A stretch of DNA of 21,520 bases, from positions 1-21,520 of the IMG/VR virus record IMGVR_UViG_3300044634_002056; one strand, written 5' to 3'. The stretch is from a virus. Under the pieces are notes generated by a model, which saw only the letters and a list, made by a program, of their open reading frames with translations, made no database searches and had not been told where the DNA came from. Of the stretch, positions 1 through 8,400 are shown piece by piece (the first letter of the stretch is position 1; the number at the start of each line of letters is the position of its first letter). The position numbers and the translations under genes were made by a program.

Positions 1-1130
1 AACTTAAGCGCTCTATTTAGATATTCAGCTTCATTTGCTGCTCTCTCAAGCATCTTAGTACTGGATAATCTATCTAATCTAGTATCTAATCTTTCTAGAA
101 CCATCCTTCTTTCTTCATTACCTTCAGATAATAATGAATCATAATCCATAGTTCTTTCAGCATCTGGTGGACCTACAATGCCTCCGAATTTACCTCTTGT
201 TCTACCTAATGCTCTTTTTGCTTCAGATACGAATAATTGACGTATTAATGTTTTTGTTGGTTCGTTGAATTTAGAATAATCTAATTTAGCTAGCGGAACA
301 TCATTAGGTGTTAAAATAATATCTGGATTTAATCTTCTACATTCATCAACATCTGTTGGGTCAACATCATAATAATGGTACCATACTTGACAACCAGTTA
401 GGTTTATTCCACCACCAACACCTTGATTACCTATTGCACCACCAAAACTAAATTTAGAACCTGGTGTGCTTAGTAAATGTAATAATCTAGTATTATTTGG
501 ACCTTTTGTTATTTTATAAACTAATTCACTTCTAAGTATTCTGTTTTTTAAATTGAAATCGGATGCTGTTAATAATATGTCATATGCTGGTGCGATAAAA
601 TAACCACCCATACCAGCACCACCCATACCAGCACCCATAGCTCCACCTCCAGAACCCATTTGTGCAAATCCACCACCTAATCCATAATTAAGGCCACCAT
701 AGTTTGCAAATAATGCTCTATCTGTTGTTGGTGGTGTGACCCATAAAACCTCATTTATTTCTCTACCAGCTGGTATTTCATAAACTTGTCTACCAGCTTC
801 AACGTTAATATAATCTTTCTTTAATTCCCATGGACCTCTAGTTTGTAATCCAACCTGTTTTGAATATGCAAATGTATATGAGGTTGAGAAATCTAAACTT
901 CTAACACTTAATGCAAATGCCATATCAACAGTGTCAATGTTTTTACCTAACAAAGACATCCATTGATGCTCAATTAACCATTCTTGGGTGTATTGCGCAT
1001 AATCTTCAATTGATATTTCAAGTAATACGCAAAGTTGGTCATCATCCAATTCAACTTTACGATTGGGCCAACCCATTGATACTCTGAATTGTTCAAATAT
1101 TTTTTGTTTTTCTTCTTGACTAAAGTCCAT
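1..1130 (-). CDS. gp13-like neck (head-completion) protein, 3' end missing
   Basis: This is an open frame of 376 codons from the ATG at 1130 to the left edge, with no stop, so the C-terminus lies outside the window. It is probably a virion neck protein that closes the portal after DNA packaging. The assignment rests on remembered T4 gp13: residues about 16-45 (MGWP, VELDDDQL, then EDYAQY) match in order the LGAP/VELTPDQ/ELYGEY segment of gp13, and the C-terminal part (EAKRALGRTRGKFGG, then an acidic/basic helix with EERRMVLERL) resembles the gp13 C-terminus. Unlike T4 gp13 (about 309 residues), it is longer and carries a Gly/Met/Ala-rich low-complexity loop at about residues 142-177. The C-terminal region is predicted helical, possibly coiled coil. 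It lies downstream of the glutaredoxin gene on the same strand with 46 nt between them. The start has no Shine-Dalgarno sequence; a TATAAATA box ends 6 nt before the ATG. That it is a structural protein is likely; the gp13 identity is inference. Confidence 0.6.
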   Translation of the reverse strand, partial: MDFSQEEKQKIFEQFRVSMGWPNRKVELDDDQLCVLLEISIEDYAQYTQEWLIEHQWMSLLGKNIDTVDMAFALSVRSLDFSTSYTFAYSKQVGLQTRGPWELKKDYINVEAGRQVYEIPAGREINEVLWVTPPTTDRALFANYGGLNYGLGGGFAQMGSGGGAMGAGMGGAGMGGYFIAPAYDILLTASDFNLKNRILRSELVYKITKGPNNTRLLHLLSTPGSKFSFGGAIGNQGVGGGINLTGCQVWYHYYDVDPTDVDECRRLNPDIILTPNDVPLAKLDYSKFNEPTKTLIRQLFVSEAKRALGRTRGKFGGIVGPPDAERTMDYDSLLSEGNEERRMVLERLDTRLDRLSSTKMLERAANEAEYLNRALK

Positions 1131-1136
1131 GTGTCT

Positions 1137-1152
1137 TATTTATATATAAATA
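1137..1152. promoter_or_regulatory. Perfect 16-bp AT palindrome with TATAAATA on both strands
   Basis: The sequence TATTTATATATAAATA equals its own reverse complement. On each strand it contains TATAAATA, the consensus of T4 late promoters. On the minus strand the box occupies 1144 down to 1137 and ends 6 nt before the ATG of the gp13-like gene, so a transcript started at normal spacing would have almost no leader. A promoter role is inference. It could also be chance in AT-rich spacer DNA. Confidence 0.4.
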
Positions 1153-1176
1153 TTTGGTAATTCAGTAATATACAAA

Positions 1177-1434
1177 TTACTCATTTAAAAATTTAAGCGT
1201 TAAATCATATGCTTCTTCTATACTTTTAAATGATTTTTCTGGTGCTAATATTGTTTTTTTAACCAAAATAATTGGGACACTCTCTTCATTTGCTATTTTA
1301 AATACTTTTTCAGTTTCAGTATCATTTTCTTTTAATGTGACATCAACGAAGGTATAATCAATATTATTTTTATCATACATATCTTTTAATTCATCACAAT
1401 AAGGACAACCTTTAAACCCATACAGTCTAACCAT
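1177..1434 (-). CDS. Glutaredoxin-like thiol-disulfide oxidoreductase
   Basis: This is an 85-residue protein of normal glutaredoxin length, expected in the host cytoplasm. The redox motif C-P-Y-C is at residues 10-13, after a short first beta strand (VRLYGF). The cis-proline loop of the thioredoxin fold is seen as S-V-P at residues 52-54 before a hydrophobic strand (IILVKK). The family's usual Gly-Gly after the last strand is replaced by a PEKSF segment, so the glutathione site may be altered. Phage glutaredoxins usually supply reducing power to ribonucleotide reductase for DNA synthesis; that role is established for the family and inferred here, and no reductase gene is visible in the window. 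It starts 2 nt after the stop of the SNF2 ATPase gene, which implies co-transcription and probably translational coupling. It ends in TAA. Confidence 0.85.
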   Translation of the reverse strand: MVRLYGFKGCPYCDELKDMYDKNNIDYTFVDVTLKENDTETEKVFKIANEESVPIILVKKTILAPEKSFKSIEEAYDLTLKFLNE

Positions 1435-1436
1435 AA

Positions 1437-3287
1437 TTAATCATTTTTATCTTCTATTATATAATCTACAACATTTTCAATAACATCACTCATATTTTCA
1501 TTTGCTGACATTATTTGATTTATTATATCTTTTTTTCTTTTTAATGTGTGCCACATTTTTGTTACAACTGTATCACTAAACAAATTATAATATACTGTAA
1601 CACAATCTCTTTGCCCAATCCTGTGGCTCCTATCTTCGGCTTGTTCAGAATTACCAGGAACCCAATCAAACGAATTAAATACAACATATGATGATTTGGT
1701 TAATGTAATTGCAACACCAGCTGATATTATGTTACCAATAAATACCATCGGTCCACCATCTTGTTGAAATCTATCGACAGATTTTTGTTTATCTTTTTCA
1801 TTCATCTCACCAAAATGTGTTACACAATTCTTTCCATAATAATTTTCTAATTCACGTAATTCATCTGTAAAGCAAGTAAAAATAATTACTTTATGTCCTT
1901 GTTCAATTATTTCATCAACTAATTCAGTAGTTTGGGGTATTGTTTGCATTGCGATATATTTTCTTAATAATCCCAATTCAACTAAATCTCTTTGGATACC
2001 ACCTCTCTTTTTTTGTTTTTTTCTTTCAATTAAATAATCTTCCCAAAGTGATTCATATTCTGCCCATTGTTTGCTATTTAATTTATAATAGTTAGGTATT
2101 ACATTTTTTTCTGGCATATCTAAAGCTTCATCTTTCATTCGTCTAAGTAAAAGATTTCTAGTTTTAATTGATAATTCATCTAAATTAGATGCACCATTTG
2201 TTATCCATACTTTTTTAAGTTTACCATTTTTTAATCTTGTTGTGATTTGTTTACCTTCACAATATCTTTGGACATAGAATTTCCAATTATCAACTAATGG
2301 TGATTTAATTAATCTTAATAAGTTATAAAAATCCATTGGTCTGTTGGCAACTGGTGTTCCAGATAATAACCAAACTTTTTCAATACCATAATCAACACAC
2401 AATTCAGTCATAATTGCACCTCTTGTGCTATTTTTATTTCTTAGATTATGAGCTTCATCAACAATACATAAATCAAATTTAGAATTTACCAAATCCCTTA
2501 ATGGTTCCATACCATCATTATTATCATCTTTTAATGTGTGGAAATTTTTAAGTATATCAAAATTTATAATTGTGAATTTTGAACTTGACCATCTTGAACC
2601 ACTGACAATAGCTACACTATCTTCTTGAAAGAATTTTATTTCTCTTTCCCAATTTATTTTTGCTGAAGAAGGGCAAACAATTAGTATTTTTTTAGCACCA
2701 CACTCTAATGCAGCAATAATTGATTGGATTGTTTTACCAAGTCCCATTTGGTCAGCTAATATCGCACCATTTCTAGTTAATAAGAACTTTATACCTTTCT
2801 TTTGATGGTCAAGTACCTTTCTACCAATGCTACCATCCCAATTGGTGAATTGGTCTAATTTTTCATATTTTTCAAAATCCACATCAATGTCATAATCATG
2901 AAAATACGGGTCTTCAAGTACTTGTGTCTTTGGTAAGAAATACATTCCAGGTTTTTCTTGTTTCCTAGTTAACTTAGCATATACATGATATGTTTTATCA
3001 GTTTCTGCGAGCATATATAGTATTTGAATTCTTTCTGGTTTAAAATTTAATTTTTCACTTTCTTGTAGTGCTTCACCTAAAAATTCACTTATCGGTACAA
3101 TTTTATTTATTGGGATTGGTTCCTTATCGATATTATCGATTATATATTTGTTTTGGGCTTCAGTTAATGATAGTTTACCATCTTTTAGCAATCTCTTTTT
3201 AAGTTTTTTAATATATGGGTTTTTACCCTCATATTCTTTTAATTTAGATATTGCTGAATATCCACCTATGTCTTCTAAATTAATCAA
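1437..3287 (-). CDS. SWI2/SNF2-family DNA-dependent ATPase (superfamily 2)
   Basis: This 616-residue protein has both RecA-like lobes of a SNF2 ATPase. Lobe 1 shows a Q-motif-like LDHQKKGIKFLL (residues 159-170), motif I DQMGLGKT (179-186), motif II DEAH (277-280) and motif III LSGTP (308-312). Lobe 2 shows HFGEM near 491, motif V GVAITLT (about 524-530) and motif VI QAEDRSHRIGQ (549-559), a SNF2 signature. Residues 1-150 form an unrecognised N-terminal region. Such proteins translocate on double-stranded DNA; in phages a role in replication-fork or recombination repair is plausible but not shown here. The start is a problem: the frame opens at a TTG at 3287, with a TAA six codons upstream and no in-frame ATG in between. 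The first in-frame ATG is residue 92, which would remove conserved-looking sequence but not the motifs. TTG is the best visible start. It is expressed leftward with the glutaredoxin gene. Confidence 0.9.
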   Translation of the reverse strand: MINLEDIGGYSAISKLKEYEGKNPYIKKLKKRLLKDGKLSLTEAQNKYIIDNIDKEPIPINKIVPISEFLGEALQESEKLNFKPERIQILYMLAETDKTYHVYAKLTRKQEKPGMYFLPKTQVLEDPYFHDYDIDVDFEKYEKLDQFTNWDGSIGRKVLDHQKKGIKFLLTRNGAILADQMGLGKTIQSIIAALECGAKKILIVCPSSAKINWEREIKFFQEDSVAIVSGSRWSSSKFTIINFDILKNFHTLKDDNNDGMEPLRDLVNSKFDLCIVDEAHNLRNKNSTRGAIMTELCVDYGIEKVWLLSGTPVANRPMDFYNLLRLIKSPLVDNWKFYVQRYCEGKQITTRLKNGKLKKVWITNGASNLDELSIKTRNLLLRRMKDEALDMPEKNVIPNYYKLNSKQWAEYESLWEDYLIERKKQKKRGGIQRDLVELGLLRKYIAMQTIPQTTELVDEIIEQGHKVIIFTCFTDELRELENYYGKNCVTHFGEMNEKDKQKSVDRFQQDGGPMVFIGNIISAGVAITLTKSSYVVFNSFDWVPGNSEQAEDRSHRIGQRDCVTVYYNLFSDTVVTKMWHTLKRKKDIINQIMSANENMSDVIENVVDYIIEDKND

Positions 3288-3414
3288 AATTAATCCATTC
3301 GTTTATTTTTATCGTTATTGTAAATCAAAATACTATTAAATATATGTAAATTTAAATAAAAATCAATATTAAATGTGTCATTTATATTATTGTAAATATT
3401 TATCTAAAAAACTT
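3288..3414. promoter_or_regulatory. Divergent intergenic region between SNF2 ATPase and gp14-like genes
   Basis: These 127 nt are very AT-rich and must hold the promoters, if any, for the leftward SNF2-glutaredoxin genes and the rightward neck/fibre genes. The only element I can point to is TATTTATCTAAA at 3397-3408, matching the intergenic TATTTAT motif found before several fibre genes, with 6 nt to the ATG at 3415. I see no Shine-Dalgarno sequence for either gene and no convincing sigma-70 pair. An ATG at 3298 on the minus strand is out of frame with the SNF2 gene and meets a stop after two codons. Confidence 0.45.
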
Positions 3415-3939
3415 ATGTCAAGACCCAGAATAATACCAATAAATAGAAACAATAGATTCTTCAGTAGAGAAGATTTTGATTTGGAAATTTCATTTGGTAG
3501 GGAGGCTATTGAAGAGGATGGTAATTTCACTATAATTCTATATAGAGTCGATAGAACTTTAACATCTTCAGACAGTTTATATGGTGAATCAACAATTGAT
3601 GGTGTTAGATTTTTACCACCTGTTGAATTAAAGGTGATGCCTAATTTGTCAGCACCAGAAAATAAAACATATAATAGTGGTTCTGGTTCTTTGAGGTATT
3701 TGCAAGATGGTCAATTAACATTTTCAATATATGAAGCTCAATTAGCTGAATTGGATATTGAGTTAAGTTATGGTGATTATGTTGGTTATGCTGTAAATGA
3801 GAGTGAATTAAGATATTTTAGTGTGGTTAATGATGGTAAGAAAACTTACGATAATACACACACTATTTTAGGATATAAAGGTGCATTTAGGACAGTACTT
3901 TGTGCTGCAATAGATGCTAATGAATTTCGTGGGGTTTAA
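3415..3939 (+). CDS. gp14-like neck protein (putative)
   Basis: This 174-residue protein begins MSRPRIIPINRN. An upstream in-frame ATG at 3373 would add 14 residues (MCHLYYCKYLSKKL), but that stretch is translated from AT-rich spacer and overlaps the putative promoter motif, so I prefer 3415. The protein is mainly beta, soluble, with no signal peptide or membrane segment. It directly precedes the gp15-like tail terminator, 12 nt away, which is the place of gene 14 in T4. A weak remembered resemblance to T4 gp14 supports this: a segment where a loop (FLPPVELKV) is followed by LTFSIYEAQL, then GDYVGYAVNESELRYFSV, as in the gp14 stretch with GDLIYFPMDNSLFEINWV. It is shorter than T4 gp14 (about 256 residues). 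The structural role is likely; the gp14 name is tentative. Confidence 0.5.
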   Translation: MSRPRIIPINRNNRFFSREDFDLEISFGREAIEEDGNFTIILYRVDRTLTSSDSLYGESTIDGVRFLPPVELKVMPNLSAPENKTYNSGSGSLRYLQDGQLTFSIYEAQLAELDIELSYGDYVGYAVNESELRYFSVVNDGKKTYDNTHTILGYKGAFRTVLCAAIDANEFRGV

Positions 3940-3951
3940 ATAAATAATAAC

Positions 3952-5007
3952 ATGTGCGCAGTACCTAAGGGCTTTAAAAAAGATATAAGAATAACTAGAC
4001 AACCTGTTGGTTTTGAACAGAGACAAAACATATTGGATGATATTGCTTATAAAGGAACATTCTTACCTAGAGGTGTAATGTATGAAGATATTGATTCAAC
4101 ATTTATTGAATTTGTTGATAACGATTTATCTATCGCAATTGATGGTGAAAAGGTTCCAGTAATATTTTTAACATTACAAAGGTGGTCTGAGTTTAGTAAA
4201 TCTTGGCAATTTACTGATAAGTATAAAGACATTAAAATGCCATTTATCACAATTGTAAGACAACCTAACCCACAAGTTGGTAGAAACCAAGCTGGGTTAT
4301 TTAACATACCTGGTAGAAGAACATATACATATATGAAAGTACCAACCTTTGAGGGTGGTAGAAGAGGTGTTGATATGTATAAGGTTCCACAACCAACATC
4401 AGTTGATTTAACCTATGAAGTTAGATTATTCTGTAATAGAATGAAAGATTTAAATAAGTTAAATCAATTAGTTCAAAGAATATTTCAATCAAGGCAATAT
4501 TATGTTAGAGTAAATGGTCATCCAATGCCAATTCATTTGGAGAGTATTGGTGATGAAAGTAATATTGATGATTTCGAAAACAGAAGATTTTATGTTCAAC
4601 CATTTGAAATGGTTTTATATGGATATATATTAGATGAAGATGATTTTGAGGTTATACCTACAATAAATAGGTCTTTAGTTGTTACTGAGATTATGGAATA
4701 CACACCTAAGGTTAAACTTAAGATTTATCCAGGTACAACTCAAAATGCTGTAACCTATAATTTTGTATTTAGAAAGAATTCACCAACATCGTTTTCATTT
4801 AGGGCTGAATATGATTTAAAATTCATAACACTATTAAATGAAACCAATATTAGTAACATATTAATAAAGGCTAATAATGTAGTGGTATTTAATGGAATAA
4901 ATTTAACGACACCAATAGTTGTTAATGGTGAAGATTTGATATTTATTGAAATAACTAGAATTAATAACTCTGATAGTGATTTTACACTAATTGGTAATAT
5001 ACTTTAA
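3952..5007 (+). CDS. gp15-like tail terminator / sheath-stabilising protein
   Basis: This 351-residue protein probably caps the distal end of the tail tube and sheath and joins it to the neck. The T4 gp15 resemblance, from memory, covers an ordered series: a Y-x-x-P-x-P strand (YKVPQPTSVDLTYEVRLFCN, about residues 143-162), a helix with DLNKLNQLVQRIFQSRQ, then PIHLESIGDE, then a strand with RRFYVQPFEMVLYGYI. These correspond to YNPSPIKMIYELSIF, the FQIVEQILPYF helix, and RRRIEWSLTFEVNGWMY in gp15. T4 gp15 has 272 residues. The extra part is a C-terminal beta-rich extension from about residue 240 whose role is unknown. The start is the first ATG, 12 nt after the preceding stop, with leader ATAAATAATAAC and no Shine-Dalgarno sequence. 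The next gene begins 2 nt after its stop, so these genes probably form one operon. Confidence 0.6.
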   Translation: MCAVPKGFKKDIRITRQPVGFEQRQNILDDIAYKGTFLPRGVMYEDIDSTFIEFVDNDLSIAIDGEKVPVIFLTLQRWSEFSKSWQFTDKYKDIKMPFITIVRQPNPQVGRNQAGLFNIPGRRTYTYMKVPTFEGGRRGVDMYKVPQPTSVDLTYEVRLFCNRMKDLNKLNQLVQRIFQSRQYYVRVNGHPMPIHLESIGDESNIDDFENRRFYVQPFEMVLYGYILDEDDFEVIPTINRSLVVTEIMEYTPKVKLKIYPGTTQNAVTYNFVFRKNSPTSFSFRAEYDLKFITLLNETNISNILIKANNVVVFNGINLTTPIVVNGEDLIFIEITRINNSDSDFTLIGNIL

Positions 5008-5009
5008 TA

Positions 5010-5390
5010 ATGAGCTGTAACACTAATAATGGTAGTATAAATAAAACTTTCATAATTGAAGGTTTGCCGCAAAATGATAATTGTAGCGGATTTAGCACTA
5101 ACTTAATCATTAGTTGTAGTGGTGATACTAGTATTGCGTTATCTAATAATGATATAATATTTAGTGGCAATGTTATTCCAGTTATTACTGATACATATAA
5201 TGTTGGTACACCTATAAGAAGATTTAGGGATATTAATACAATTAGTGGTACATCAACGGTTTGGACATCAACGGTTCAAGTAATAACACCAAATCTAAAT
5301 TTAGGTTTAGATTCTTTAGGTAATAGTAGAATAATAACAGCGGATAATTCCATCTTACAACAAGATATTTTAAATGGTGGTAATTATTAA
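5010..5390 (+). CDS. Small fibre-like structural protein
   Basis: This 126-residue protein starts at the ATG 2 nt after the gp15-like stop, indicating tight coupling. It contains a common phage fibre motif: NVIPVITDTYNVGTPIRRFR (about residues 51-70), of the form in which a beta strand leads into a structure 'D-x-Y-x-[LV]-G-[ST]-x-x-x-R-[WF]-[KR]-D-[IL]' followed by another strand (here INTISGTSTVW). The N-terminal half is Ser/Asn-rich with three cysteines at about 3, 25 and 36. It ends in NGGNY, resembling the C-termini of the 1179- and 142-residue proteins. It is too short to be a complete long fibre; a connector or short fibre is possible. No specific function is recognised. Confidence 0.6.
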   Translation: MSCNTNNGSINKTFIIEGLPQNDNCSGFSTNLIISCSGDTSIALSNNDIIFSGNVIPVITDTYNVGTPIRRFRDINTISGTSTVWTSTVQVITPNLNLGLDSLGNSRIITADNSILQQDILNGGNY

Positions 5391-5408
5391 CTTTAAATAA
5401 TATAATGA

Positions 5409-5420
5409 TATTTATAAATT
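5409..5420 (+). promoter_or_regulatory. Candidate late promoter before the 1179-residue fibre gene
   Basis: TATTTATAAATT contains TATAAATT, a one-base variant of the T4 late-promoter box, at 5413-5420. It starts 20 nt before the ATG at 5433. A similar motif at the same spacing lies before the gene at 20339. The role is inference from recurrence and position. Confidence 0.4.
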
Positions 5421-5432
5421 AAAAAGTAAAAC

Positions 5433-8400
5433 ATGGCAACAAGACAGACCAGATTAGTAATTAAAAATAACACAGTACCAAGTGCTCCTTTTTCGGGGGC
5501 AACGTTACTTAAAGGTGAGGCAATTGTAAATACCGCTGATGGTATTTTAATGTTCTCTGGGGTAACTTCATCCTCAGCTAATTGGACACCAGCTGGTCCA
5601 GGTGGTAATGCTACATTTTTTGAGGTTGGTTCTAATCTTTATGATTTAAAAATTAGAAATCAAATAACAGCCTATAGTGGTGTAACTAACTTATCTGGTA
5701 AATTCTTATCTGGTACAACAAATGGTTTCGTACTTGCTGATATATCAGATATTGCTGGTGTTGATTCATATACAACTGGTGCAACTTGGAATCCAAATGT
5801 TTTAACACTTAAATTAAACAACGGTAAGCCAAATGTATCGGTTAATATTAATGCATTTACAGCTTTAACTGTTGGTAATTTAACAGTTACTGGTACAACA
5901 GCTTTAAGTGGTTCTGCTTATTATTATGGTACAGTTAGTGGTACAAATCCAAATGAATTAATCAATCTTGATTATTTAACTGGATTCAGTCAAACAAATG
6001 ATGTTTATGTAACTGGTAGTACATTAACACCAGCTACTAATAATACGGATTCACAAACATCAACATTATTATACCATGGCGTTCCTCTTGGTGGTGGTTA
6101 CACAATTGTAACTGATAACACATTTACAACTGGTGGTACATATGATAATAATACAGCATTAATTACGTTTGATAAAAACGATGGTTCAAGTTATACCGTT
6201 AGTTTAAGTGGTATTGACGTTAACGATACTTATGTTACTGGTGGTACTGTAACAAGTGGTGGTACTTTAAATTTAGTTAGAAATGATAGTGTAACGGTAT
6301 CAATACCAAAAGTTACATATTGGACATCTGGTTCAACTGGTAGTTTTGCAATTAAAGCAATTAACAATAGTGGTCTTGATTCTACAGGTGATAGAGCTGT
6401 TGCTTGGGGTAATGGGACATTAGCATCTGGTGATGATTCAACTGCTTGGGGAATTCAAACATCGGCAACAACTTCTGGTAGCACTGCTAGTGGTTTTCAA
6501 ACATTAGCAAGTGGTTTATATTCACATGCTGAAGGTGGTGAAACAACTGCTATTGGTAATTATTCACATGCTGAAGGTCAACAAACAACTGCTCGTGGTA
6601 ATTTTTCACATTCTGAAGGGTATCAAACAATTGCTAGTGGTGCTACTTCACATTCTGAAGGTTATTTAACAAGTGCTATCGGTACATCTTCACATGCTGA
6701 AGGTGATTTTACAACAGCATTAGGTGATTTTTCGCATGCTGAAGGTAATCAAACAATAGCGAGTGGTAGTTCATCACATGCTGAGGGTGTGTTAACAAAA
6801 GCATTGGGTAATTATTCACATGCTGAAGGTTATTTTACAACTGCAATTGGTGATTATTCACATGCTGAGGGTCAGTTTACAATAGCTAGTGGTATTTCAT
6901 CACATGCTGAAGGTGCTAATACAATAGCAAGTGGTCAATTTTCACATTCAGAAGGATTCCAAACAACTGCTAGTGGTGATTATTCACATGCTGAGGGTCA
7001 GTTTACAATAGCTAGTGGTGACCGTTCTCACGCTGAAGGGTATGAAACAATTGCTATTGGTAATTTTTCACATTCTGAAGGTTATCAATCAACCTCAAAT
7101 GGTGAATCTTCACATGCTGAAGGTCAAGGTACAATAGCTAGCGGTGACCGTTCACATGCTGAGGGTGATGGTACAATAGCTATTTCTAATGGTGCACACA
7201 GTGAAGGTGGTAGTACAAGGGCTGGATATAAAGGATTCTCAGTTGATGGTGTGGTTAATGGTGTCATAACACTTAATTCTTCATATGGTGACGTTACTAG
7301 TGAGTTTTTTAGTGGGACTGTTTATTTAACTAATAGTCCTGATGATTTATATACCTTTACTACCGTCACATTTAGTTCTAGCACAAACACTGAAATTATT
7401 TTAAATGATATAAGTGTAAATCTTGGTGGTGTTGCTGTTGTTGACATTGGTAATTTAAATAGTGCTTTTGCGGATGGTGTTGATGGTAATAGTGCTCACG
7501 CTGAAGGTGTCTCTTCTAAAGCTTTAGGTTCAGCATCACATGCTGAAGGTGAGGGTAGTATCTCAGTTGGTACAGCATCACACGCTGAAGGTGGTGAAAC
7601 AACTGCTGGTGGTTATTCGTCACATGCTGAAGGTTATTTAACAACTGCTATTGGTGAATCATCACATTCTGAGGGTTTTTCAACTAGGTCATTTGGTGAC
7701 CGTTCACATACTGAGGGTGAATATACAAACGCTTATGGTGTAGCGGCGCACGCTGAAGGTAATCAAACAATAGCAAGTGGTGCATCATCACATGCTGAAG
7801 GTTTGGGCACAAGTGCGATTGGTAGTCAGTCACATTCTGAGGGTTATGGTACAAAAGCTATTGGTAGTCAGTCACATGCTGAAGGTTATTATACAACTGC
7901 TATAGGTATTGCTTCACATACTGAAGGTTCTCAAACAACCGCAAATGGTGATTATTCACATGCTGAGGGTTATGGTACAACGGCAATTGGATTGCTTTCA
8001 CATGCTGGTGGTGCAATTACAGTTGCATCTGGGATAACATCTTTTATACATTCATCTGGTTCAACGGTAACTGGTGATAGAAGTGTTGTATTAGGTGGTC
8101 AAGGAATCACAGGCACAACAAACGATACTGTATATGTACCTTATTTGAACTTAAATTATGTTCCAACACTTAATAATAGTAACACACAAATTTTAAGTAG
8201 AAATACAGCTACTGGTCAAGTAGAATATACAAACTTAAGTGCATTTACATCTTTAGATACTTATGTTACTGGATTTACTTATAACCCAGCAACTAACGTA
8301 TTCACAATTAAACAAAATCAAGGTCAACCAGATTTAACCGCACAAATAAATTCAGTTACTGGTTTAACAATATCTACTTTAGGTGCTAATAGAGTTGTTT

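Noticed and set aside
3148-3339. Plus-strand small open frame antisense to the SNF2 gene start
   Set aside because: It is the complement of coding sequence with no recognisable protein and no leader.
3373-3414. Earlier in-frame start for the gp14-like gene
   Set aside because: The extra 14 residues come from AT-rich spacer, look unlike a structural protein N-terminus, and overlap the TATTTAT motif.
4047-4307. Minus-strand open frames within the gp15-like and giant fibre genes (also 4982-5170, 10560-10745, 13118-13333, 14174-14380)
   Set aside because: Antisense shadows of well-supported genes with no features of their own.
6518-8015. Periodic repeats resembling a CRISPR array
   Set aside because: The repeats are degenerate, encode 14 residues in frame, have no unique spacers, and lie within a long gene.
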